Source of the DNA: Bimastos eiseni
Lineage: Eukaryota > Annelida > Clitellata > Crassiclitellata > Lumbricidae
Direction of reading: 5' to 3'
DNA: 64,000 nucleotides
Assembly (NCBI GenBank): GCA_959347315.1
Contig: OY365822.1
Location: 9,576,149-9,640,148 of the forward strand
Shown: positions 22,100 through 30,811 of the stretch, in pieces
How the letters are laid out: the number at the start of each line of letters is the position of its first letter
How positions within the stretch are numbered: the first letter of the stretch is position 1
Translations under genes and position numbers: made by a program
Notes under the pieces: model-generated
The model's database searches: none
Seen by the model: only the letters and a program-made list of their open reading frames with translations
What the model was told of the DNA's origin: nothing

Positions 22100-22216
22100 C
22101 AGAGGCGTAGCGATGGTAAAGAGGGCTGTTGTGCAGAGCTTTCGTGTAGGGCCCCTAGTACCCACTTTAGATTAAAAAAATTACTCTACTCTGCACAACC
22201 CGTTGCTACGCCACTG
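22100..22216. mobile_element. hAT-like miniature element (unit A copy)
   Basis: A 117-bp element with ends CAGAGGCGTAGCGATGG and CCGTTGCTACGCCACTG, which pair apart from a few mismatches and match the CAGTGGCGTA-type ends common in hAT elements. The flanking 8-mers ATTTTCTG and ATTGTCGG agree at six of eight places, a decayed target duplication. The same insertion is present in unit B, so it is older than the gene duplication. Confidence 0.65.
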
Positions 22217-22522
22217 ATTGTCGGGGCAAATGGATTGCTACATATATGTCAATACATACATGTATATCGTTGATATAATTAATTTATTAGGTTTTTCTGT
22301 TACATACACTGGCATAGTTCAACTACTTCTGAAGACGACTTCTGAAGACGACTTCTGAGATAACTTCACATAGACAAACGTTTCCGACAGACCAAAGTGA
22401 AAGGCATCTATTCAGGTGAGACGGAATACAATCTCAGAATTGATAAGGCTTATACTTGAATAGTAACCGATGAAGACAGGCCAATCGTTGAACGCTTCAT
22501 GTTCTACTAGCCACCTACAAAT

Positions 22523-24403
22523 ATGGCCCTCTCGCCGTTTACGCAACATATCCGGAGACTTCTTCTAATCGTGATAATAGCTTGCAGCATGGCTCTCGCA
22601 TCCATCACGATCACCGGATCCAACTTGGATATTGCGTCGCGGTCCCCTGGTCTCCAGTGCACAAGGAACGCAGTTGGATCCATAACTGGAAAAGAGATAA
22701 GTCTGATGGAGACCACGGAGAATAAGAATACATCGATTTGGTATGTAATCTACACGAAAACTGTTTCAGTAACATACAAGAACGGCAAAGACGACGCCAC
22801 AGTTGATGAAGTCTCTGTAACTACACTCCGACAAAAGGAAACAGGTGCTGGTATTCAAAGCAACATCGCAAATATCTTTGAAAGAACCACGGCAGTAGGT
22901 GACGGCAAAACAACAATAAATAAAGGAACAAGTGATTTAATTTCATCATCAGTGACAACGAAGTCTGGAGCTCCATCAAACAGTGAAACAACTTCCGGTC
23001 CAACATCGGAAGAAACAACGGCGCATTACACGGATCCGTCTAGTTTCCCTGTAGAGCCGATAATGTCTACAAACTCTCCAGGCCCCACTGTAGAGAGGCC
23101 CCTGTCAACCGCTTCTCCTGGCCCTCCTGTGGAAACGCAAATGTCTACATCTCTTCCTGGCAGCCGCCCTGTAGAGCCCCAACTGTCAAAAATCCCGCCT
23201 GCCGGGTCCCCTGTAAAGACGCCACTGTCAACAACTCCTTCTGGCCTCTCTGTACAGCGGCCACCGTCAACATCCACTCCTGGCCCCCCTATGGAACCGC
23301 CACTGTCAACAGCGACCAATTCCTCCGTCGACGACTACTGGCAGAAGAAGGTCCATGATGATATCTTCACCTTCGTCTCTCCCATCCTGATCGTCAGCGG
23401 AACCTTTGGAAACGCCCTGTCCGCCGTAACCCTCCAGAATCGACTGTTTCGATCGTCGTCCACCGGATTCATCCTCACCGCACTCGCTCTCCTGGATATC
23501 GCAGTCCTCAACACGGGGCTCATGCAAATCTGGCTGGCACAAGCGTTCAACATCAAAATACGCAACCTGTCCAGCTTCAGCTGTAAGCTGCACAACCTCT
23601 TGACCTACTACCTCCGCCAGCTCGCGTCCTGGACGATGATCCTACTGACGATCGAGCGATCCATCGCCGTCTGTTGCCCGCTGAGATGCAGGGAGTTCTG
23701 CAGCAAGCGACGTATCCTATTCGCCTGGTGCAGCACGGCCGTTCTTTTATTCGCCGCCAATTCGTTCTTTCTCGTCAGCTTCGATCTTCTCCCGGAAGTG
23801 GAGACCGGTCTCACCGGAAACGCTACGACCGTCGTCACCTACGAGTGTTACGTCCACAGCGACTGGCTCAACTTCTTCCAGTACCGGTGGTGCTGGATAG
23901 ACACCTTCCTCGGCGATTTCTTTCCGTCGGCGGTGATCCTTATCGGTAACATCATCACGGTCACCAAGATCGTTCATTCACAGCGACCAATTCAACCAAG
24001 ACAGACAAATTCCGCTTCACGTCGCAAAGAAAAGATGGCGTCGACGACAGCAATGTTGATGGGCGCCAGTCTCCTCTTTCTTATGTTGACTCTCCCACTC
24101 GACGCCTTCATCATCTACTTGGCATATCACAAAACGGATGAGATGAGCGGTCGAGATCTAGCGATTTACTATCTCGTATACGCCGTGGTAACCATGCTCT
24201 ATTACGCAAATAACGCTTTGGATTTCCTCGTGTACCTTGTCAGCGGCAGAAAGTTCCGACAGGCTCTGCTAGAAACGTTCGTGCCGTGTCGGAAGAGTAC
24301 GAAGGGAAACTCACAAAATGTTAATCACACGCGTGGCATTGCAGCGATTAAAAACGAAGGCTCAGACACAATCGGGTATTCAATAGGCGAAGATACGTTG
24401 TGA
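22523..24403 (+). CDS. Rhodopsin-type GPCR with mucin-like repeat stalk, single exon (tandem copy A)
   Basis: 626 aa, intact, intronless. The start is fixed by an in-frame TAG 15 bases upstream. Signal peptide 1-27 (LLLIVIIACSMALA), then a Thr/Ser-rich segment. At about 175-262 there is a stalk of six to seven imperfect units of 14-17 residues with the pattern PVExPLSTxxPGPx, likely O-glycosylated. YWQKK at about 273-277 precedes TM1 (281-303, GN 296-297); TM2 Asp325; TM3 from Cys354, pairing with Cys442; ERS at 378-380 in place of DRY; TM5 about 463-485; TM6 about 507-530; TM7 ends NNALDFLVY (563-571) then SGRKFRQALLETF. Dibasic loop 3 contains RRKEKM. By family this is a plasma-membrane receptor coupling to G proteins, probably for a peptide; the ligand cannot be read from sequence. 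The tandem copy at 26656 is nearly identical from residue 263 on, while the stalk differs. Confidence 0.92.
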   Translation: MALSPFTQHIRRLLLIVIIACSMALASITITGSNLDIASRSPGLQCTRNAVGSITGKEISLMETTENKNTSIWYVIYTKTVSVTYKNGKDDATVDEVSVTTLRQKETGAGIQSNIANIFERTTAVGDGKTTINKGTSDLISSSVTTKSGAPSNSETTSGPTSEETTAHYTDPSSFPVEPIMSTNSPGPTVERPLSTASPGPPVETQMSTSLPGSRPVEPQLSKIPPAGSPVKTPLSTTPSGLSVQRPPSTSTPGPPMEPPLSTATNSSVDDYWQKKVHDDIFTFVSPILIVSGTFGNALSAVTLQNRLFRSSSTGFILTALALLDIAVLNTGLMQIWLAQAFNIKIRNLSSFSCKLHNLLTYYLRQLASWTMILLTIERSIAVCCPLRCREFCSKRRILFAWCSTAVLLFAANSFFLVSFDLLPEVETGLTGNATTVVTYECYVHSDWLNFFQYRWCWIDTFLGDFFPSAVILIGNIITVTKIVHSQRPIQPRQTNSASRRKEKMASTTAMLMGASLLFLMLTLPLDAFIIYLAYHKTDEMSGRDLAIYYLVYAVVTMLYYANNALDFLVYLVSGRKFRQALLETFVPCRKSTKGNSQNVNHTRGIAAIKNEGSDTIGYSIGEDTL

Positions 24404-25640
24404 CGTTTTATTGTGTGTTATTAACACGTTTATTTTAGGGCACTCATCTCATAATGTGAGGGTTATTGTTATGTGATCTGCACGCTGCAAGCAGGTACAT
24501 TTTGGTGTCTGACTATAGAGTAGCCTTTGCTATAGAAGTAGTGATCATGATGTGGACAATACGCCACTATCAATTTTTTACGATCAAATATTCCGATTGT
24601 CGTGTCTCGTCTTGTCTTGAACCATTCCCACTCCGAGGGTTGGTTGCATTATTAACAAGTCTACCTCATTCCCTTCCTTCCTTCGTTTCCTGTATTAGTC
24701 CATATGTTGTGAAACCCGTCCATAATTTCACGTTATCAATCCATCCCATCCTTGGTCCTCTCTTCGCTTTTTATCCCGGCAGCGAGCATTACATTATCTC
24801 TTTTTCCAGGCTAATCAGATATTGCTACATGAATAACTAAACCGTTATCAGTCGAATTCCTACTATTTAGCGAAACAAATTTACAATGCACGAAAACAAC
24901 TTTCTCATCGTTGAAGTTATAAACACTTAGAGCAAAGTATACCCTCTGCTGTCTGATACGGTTAATTCTGCTAGCTTTGAATATTTACTTGACATTTTCA
25001 TGATATCCAATTGCTCGCAAGCACCAGTGGTATCAATCCCCACCTGAGTGATGGAGGCAAACTCCCGGTCCCAGGTGTCAGGCAGGCAGACAGGCAAAGG
25101 CAAGCAAGATATTCACCTTAAGACTAAAAAATGTCCCCTCCCATTACCTGAAATTTTAGGCATTTGTCTCTGACCCGAATCATGTTATACGTGTCAACAT
25201 ATGTTACTACTATAATTATCAGGTAATTATACTGCAGTTTGAATTGAATATATATATATATATATCAACATAACTATAATATATATATTCTTATATTCAT
25301 TACTTAAAACTGCTCTCTTAGTCGCAGTCGGACCGGAAGCGCCTTTGAGTAGATATCTTGAAGGGGCACTATATCAAGTTTCATTGATTGATTGATTGGT
25401 TGATATATTATGCATGTTTGGACAAAATATATTATATATAATTTTATATAGTAAATGCATTTTGTTCAGAGGTATTATGTGGTGAGTCCCTAGGTAACGG
25501 ACTGAGAACTTATCTTCAGCAAAATCAACTTCGTTACCTTCGCCACATTCGATGCGATGTCAATTTTAACCAGCGTAATGCAGGGTAAAAATTAACTTGA
25601 CTCACCGCTTTTCCCATCTCCTCATCAACCATAAGCCCCT
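24404..25640. other. 3' flank of receptor A
   Basis: This matches 28513-30130 over much of its length and so belongs to the duplicated unit. It contains a TA run (25247-25265) and a plus-strand L2-type LINE tail at 25315-25405 (GCGCCTTTGAGTAG, CACTATATCAAGTTTC, ATTGATTGATTGATTGG). No further gene seen. Confidence 0.6.
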
Positions 25641-26268
25641 ATCCTCGCGAAGAATTCCCCCTATATGGAAGAGCGGAGAGCACGACTTCCCTGCACTCCC
25701 ATGGTAGAGCAATAGAGTTCTTGTAGATATGCAGGGGCAGTACATAACAGGTACCGCCACACGAAGGTAAAAACGTCGTACACAATACGCTACATCGGTT
25801 GAAAGGCAAGAATCTTACACACTAATGACTGGTAGTAAATCGCAGTAACTCTGACCTATAGTCATACATGTTTCCAAGACTAGATCTATATAATAACAGA
25901 AGACACACTGCGTGTCTGGTTATGGTCCGCCAGTGGCATGATTCTGTATACGCTTTGCCATGCAACATGATTCAGTAAACGAGTGGCAGGTCAGGCTATA
26001 TTTGTGTCACCTGCCGCCACACATAAATGGGATAATGAAACGAAAGCCGCACTTCGACTGTTCTTCGATCGACGTAGGCTAAGTGGCATCGCCTCTAATC
26101 ATTATCACATCACAATAGAGAAGCCTACGTTAAAACGGACTAAGAGTTTCGTTCGGATGAAACGAAATCGTACCAACTCTTTGACTCATCGATTACTGCC
26201 AAGCACAGATCGAACACCTGTTCAGGAAAGCTACGGCATATGTGAGTAAACCATGTCGTTATTTTCTG

Positions 26269-26381
26269 CAGTGGCGTAGGAAGGCTAATGGGGCGTTGTC
26301 CAGAGCTTTCGTGGTGGATTTCTTGAAACGTTTATCATAAAAACCCAACTATACCATGCACAAACCTTTGCTACACCACTG
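26269..26381. mobile_element. hAT-like miniature element (unit B copy)
   Basis: Counterpart of 22100-22216, with ends CAGTGGCGTAGG and CTACACCACTG. It retains the shared CAGAGCTTTCGTG interior. Its presence in both units dates it before the duplication. Confidence 0.65.
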
Positions 26382-26655
26382 TGTTTGCGCAGAGGTACTG
26401 CCACATATATACGCCAAACTTACAAAGTGAATGTAAATCGTTGATATAATCAATTTATTAGGTCTTTGTGTTAGACTCACTGGCATAGTTCGGTAACTTC
26501 CGAAGTGCTGCACGCCAAACACAAACACTTCCGACTGACAAAAGTGATAGGCTACCAGTCCGGCGAGACGGTTAACCGGGGACTGACAAGGCTTATGCTT
26601 GAACAATAACGGGCAAAGACGTAGGCCAACCGCTGACCGCTACCAGCTGTCGACT

Positions 26656-28512
26656 ATGGCCCTCTCGCTGTTTAAGCAACATCTACGGAAACTTCTAATG
26701 GTGACAGTCGTTTGCTGCGTAGCTCCAGCATCCCTCGAGTTAAACGGATCCAACTCTGAAATCGCGTCGCGATTCACTGGTCCCCAGACCACAAGGAACA
26801 ACAATGTCAGATATATATTTGGCAACGCAACTGGAAAGGATAAGGGATTGCAGGAGACTACGGAAAATAGGGACACATCGATTTGGGATGAAATATACAC
26901 GAAAACTGTTTCCATAGGCGTAACATACAAGAACGGCAAAGAGGTGGAAGAGTCCACAGCTGATCACTTCTCTGTAGACTCTGTAACTACACTTCGACAA
27001 AAGGACGCCAAGGCTAGTACTAAAAGCAACATCGCAAATATCTCTGAAAGAACCACGGTAGTAGGTGACGGTAAAGTAACAATAAATATAGGAACAAGTG
27101 ATTTAATTTCGTCGTCAGTGACAACGACCTCAGGAGCTCCATCAAGCTGTGAAACAACTTCCGGTCCGACAGCGCTTTCCACATCAACTGCACCATCTGT
27201 TCACCTTGCAGAGCCGCCGTTATCAAAAGTCTCTTCTGGTCCCACTGTACAGCGACCACTGTCAATAGTCACTCCCGGCACGCATATAAAGCCTTCACTG
27301 TTGACAACTCCTAGCTCCTCTATAGAGCCGCCACTGTCAAAAACCCATCCCGATCCCCCTGTAGAGCCGTCATTGTCGAATACCCCTCCTGGTTTCTCTG
27401 TAGAGCAGCCACTGTCAACAGCGACCAATTCCTCCGTCGACGACTACTGGCAGAAGAAGGTCCATGATGATATCATTACCTTCGTCTCTCCCATCCTGAT
27501 CGTCAGCGGAACCTTTGGAAACGCCCTGTCTGCCGTTATCCTCCAAAACCGACTGTTTCGATCGTCGTCCACCGGATTCATCCTCACCGCACTCGCTCTC
27601 CTGGACATCACAGTCCTCAACACGGGGCTCATGCAAATCTGGCTGGCACAAGCGTTCAACATCAAAATACGCAACCTGTCCAGCTTCAGCTGTAAACTGT
27701 GCATCCTCTTGACCTACTACCCTCACCAGCTCGCGTCCTGGACGATGATCCTACTGACGATCGAGCGATCCATCGCCGTCTGTTGCCCGCTGAGATGCAG
27801 GGAGTTCTGCAGCAAGCGACGTATCCTATTCGCCTGGTGCAGCACGGCCGTTCTTTTATTCGCCGCCAATTCGCTCTTCCTCGTCAGCTACGATCTTCTC
27901 CCGAAAGTGAAGACCGGTCTCACCGAAAACGCTACGACCGTCGTCACCTACGAGTGTGACGTCCACAGCGAATGGCTCAACTTCTTACAGTATGGGTGGT
28001 GCTTAATAGATACCTTCTTCGGCGATGTCTTTCCGTCGGCGGTGATCCTTATCTGTAACATCATCACGGTCACCAAGATCGTTCATTCGAAGCGACCAAT
28101 TCAACCAAGACAGACAAATTCGGCTTCACGTCGCAAAGAAAAGATGGCGTCGACGACAGCAATGTTGATGGGCGCCAGTCTCTTCTTTCTTATGTTGACT
28201 CTCCCACTCGACGCCTTCCTCATCTACTTTGCATATCACACAACGGATGGGATGAGCGGTCGAGATCTAGCGATATCCGATCTCGTGTACGCCGTGGTAA
28301 CCATGCTCTATTACGCAAATAACGCTTTGGATTTCCTCGTGTACTTTGTCAGCGGCAGAAAGTTCCGACAGGCTCTGCTAGAAACGTTCCTGCCGTGTCG
28401 GAAGAGTACGAACGGGAACTCTCAAAATGTTACTCACACTCATGGCGATGCAGCGATTAACAACGTTGGCACAGACACAATCGGGTATTCAATAAGCGAC
28501 GATACGTTGTGA
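26656..28512 (+). CDS. Rhodopsin-type GPCR with mucin-like repeat stalk, single exon (tandem copy B)
   Basis: About 618 aa from the ATG at 26656. The frame is open back to an ATG at 26599, but the paralogue at 22523 starts at the matching position and only the inner start places the hydrophobic signal (LLMVTVVCCVAPA) at the N-terminus. A stalk of degenerate EPPLSKxxxGP-like units lies before YWQKK; the units differ from copy A in number and sequence. The membrane domain is close to copy A throughout: ERS in place of DRY, paired loop cysteines, and TM7 NNALDFLVY with SGRKFRQALLETF. Copy-specific changes include KLCILLTYYPHQ for KLHNLLTYYLRQ in TM3 and ICNIITV for IGNIITV in TM5. No disabling mutation is seen, so it is probably functional. 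Confidence 0.9.
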   Translation: MALSLFKQHLRKLLMVTVVCCVAPASLELNGSNSEIASRFTGPQTTRNNNVRYIFGNATGKDKGLQETTENRDTSIWDEIYTKTVSIGVTYKNGKEVEESTADHFSVDSVTTLRQKDAKASTKSNIANISERTTVVGDGKVTINIGTSDLISSSVTTTSGAPSSCETTSGPTALSTSTAPSVHLAEPPLSKVSSGPTVQRPLSIVTPGTHIKPSLLTTPSSSIEPPLSKTHPDPPVEPSLSNTPPGFSVEQPLSTATNSSVDDYWQKKVHDDIITFVSPILIVSGTFGNALSAVILQNRLFRSSSTGFILTALALLDITVLNTGLMQIWLAQAFNIKIRNLSSFSCKLCILLTYYPHQLASWTMILLTIERSIAVCCPLRCREFCSKRRILFAWCSTAVLLFAANSLFLVSYDLLPKVKTGLTENATTVVTYECDVHSEWLNFLQYGWCLIDTFFGDVFPSAVILICNIITVTKIVHSKRPIQPRQTNSASRRKEKMASTTAMLMGASLFFLMLTLPLDAFLIYFAYHTTDGMSGRDLAISDLVYAVVTMLYYANNALDFLVYFVSGRKFRQALLETFLPCRKSTNGNSQNVTHTHGDAAINNVGTDTIGYSISDDTL

Positions 28513-29679
28513 CGACTCATTGTCTGTTAATTAACGTTAAATTAACGTAGGCTTACGCATCACATAATATAATTACCACTACTACGTGATTTGCAGGCAG
28601 CTATGATTTGGAGCATGACAAGGAAGAAACCTTTGTTATAGATGATGCGACACGCCAATTCTTTTACGATTAGATATTGTCGTTTCTAGTCTTGTCTTGA
28701 ACAATTCTCGAGGCGAGGGTTGTTGACAATTGACAAGTCTACAGCTTCTTCTGTCCTGCGTTTCTTGTATTAGTCCGTGTATTGTCAAGCCCGTTCATGT
28801 TATCAATTCATTCCATCCATGATCTCTTTTTTCCAGGTTGATTGCATATTGCTACCCGCGCAACTGAACCTTTATCGATCGATTTCTTGTTAGAGAGTGT
28901 AAATTGTGATGATGTACGAAAACAACTTCATCTTTATTGAAGTTATAAACACTTAAACAATTATAGGAGCCTACTCTCTGCTGTCCGATTAGGTTAATCC
29001 TGCTTACTTACTTCCAAAATTTACCCTACCCTTTCCCGATACGAAACTGCTCGCAAACTTCACCACTGCTCTCTTCGATTGGTGCCAGTCTCAAGCCGGG
29101 ATAAGCCAGGAGAGCAACGCCAATCGTCTATGTTGTGACACAGTACACGTAAAAAGACACTACCTACGGTAGGTTATAGGATTTTAACTCTACCGCTGCA
29201 TTGCATGACGTCAACTATCAAGCCAAACCTCGATAGTTTATCTGCTCTGGCGCGGCACAGTATTTTTTGCTCCACTCCTGCCTATCTAAGCAAGCGTTGT
29301 TGCTCCACCCTGGGCATGCAAAGTCATTGCTCTCTCCTCTCTTCCGTGCAGGCGAAGCTCCTTGTCCCCTAAGCACGTAGCTCTATCAGTCAACCCTCTC
29401 GTTTGTAACTATGTATAGGCGCTTTATCTATAGACTATACGAACAGTAGCGCATGTATAAAATTGTATATCTATAGCCATTCGTCGGATTTAGCTGATAT
29501 GCTGGATAAATATAGGCCTATATATGGTTATGTAACCTGATAAAAAAAGAGGAGGGGAGATGGTCATCTGGTAACATGCTGGCATGGAGAAGGACGAGGG
29601 CTCGATATCCACTAGCTTCAATCCTGCCATTCGCAACGTGTCATTGTGAAAATGAACAGTAGTATAAATGAGCACCTTA
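28513..29679. other. 3' flank of receptor B
   Basis: Alignable with the flank of copy A to about 29030. The insert from about 29090 carries a GTGCCAGTCTCAAGCCGGGA-type dispersed word, also seen near 37170 and 32750. No gene is supported. Confidence 0.5.
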
Positions 29680-29799
29680 GGGGTCATGGCATAATTACGT
29701 AATGCTCGAGGGGGTCTATGGATAGGTTAGGATGTGTTACAGAGGGGATGGGGGTCAAAAACGACCATTCTCAGCGTTACGTAATTATGCAATGACCCC
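29680..29799. mobile_element. PIF/Harbinger-like miniature element with TTA target duplication
   Basis: A 120-bp element whose ends GGGGTCATGGCATAATTACG and CGTAATTATGCAATGACCCC pair with one mismatch. It is flanked on both sides by TTA (29677-29679 and 29800-29802). A 3-bp TTA duplication and GGG-initial ends fit the PIF/Harbinger superfamily. It is absent from the matching place in unit A (about 25140-25200), so it arrived after the receptor duplication. Confidence 0.8.
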
Positions 29800-30130
29800 T
29801 TACAGGCTGCCATACAGTTAATTTCGATTTATCATCTGTGATTACTATGTCATGTAATTCTACAGCAGTTTGAAATGAATATATATAAATATAATTATTA
29901 ATTATGTATATATGAGTGAATAAATAGATATTTTTGTTAATAAAGAGAAAATGCATTTAGCACAGAGGTACAGCGAGTCCCTTGGTCACAGATTGAGAAC
30001 TATTCTTCTACGAAATCTGCTTCTTACACTTGCCACCTTCGATGTCAGTTTCAATCACTGCAATGTATAGTAAACATCAATTTACATCTCTGCTTCTCAT
30101 ATCTCCCGATCGACCATAAGCCCCTTTCCT

Positions 30131-30811
30131 CGCCCGCATTTGAGTGAACCCTTTCTCCCCTCTACGCTGTTAAAGCCCTTATTGTACAAGAAATTTTGGC
30201 CCATCCTATACTGAACCACAGAAAAAGAACAAATATTGTACAGAAAGAACATTGCACATCTACTATAGGCACATTGCCTGGAATAACAGAAATGTCTTTC
30301 AATTTCCCCAGGCTATCTATTGCTTCAAAACAATTCTGAAAGGCAGATATCTAGTCTTGCGGCTTAATGTAATTCAATCGAACATTTTTATAGCACCACT
30401 TACAATCAGCAACATTCTCAATCGGTATCTGCGCATGGGCCAAGGAACAGGAAAGTCTGAAGGCATTTTCAGAACGGGAGACTTATTACATGACATATTA
30501 GTGCTAGTAATATTATAATAATAATGATTTTCTTGGTGTCAATATAATCACTTATCTTTCTTAGACTGCGGTAGTTCCACTAAACACACACACACACTGG
30601 TAAATTTAGTTGCTAGTGTACAACTAAAATAGTTGATTATTATCAAAACTATTACAGCGTTCAACACTGAGCTTTAGAACTAGAATGCAAAACGGCTACT
30701 TCCACTTGGAGACAAAGATTAAAAGTTGCGTAAGGCAGCATTTACTGTACATAATATCAGAAAATGAGATAGATGGTCAAGGATTGAGTCAATTGGCACA
30801 AAAAATCCACC
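30131..30811. other. Downstream flank of CCDC34
   Basis: Contains the presumed 3' untranslated end of CCDC34 (read leftwards from 30811), but I see no clear AATAAA on the minus strand close to the stop. There is a short CA run at 30580-30598. No other gene seen. Confidence 0.4.

Larger units (their letters stand above)
21480..30130 (+). repeat. Tandem segmental duplication containing two receptor genes
   Basis: Two homologous units follow each other: unit A about 21480-25640 and unit B about 25645-30130. Matching landmarks are the LINE fragment (21480/25645), a hAT-like miniature element (22100/26269), receptor starts (22523/26656), receptor stops (24403/28512) and the shared 3' flank (CAGAGGTA with AGTCCCT at 25470 and 29961). 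Spacing is 4.11-4.17 kb through the gene and about 4.5 kb at the far end, partly because unit B gained an insertion at 29680-29799. Boundaries are approximate. Confidence 0.85.

Noticed and set aside
26599..26655. Upstream ATG extending receptor B by 19 residues
   Set aside because: It would bury the signal peptide; the paralogue has an in-frame stop in the same place and starts at the inner ATG.
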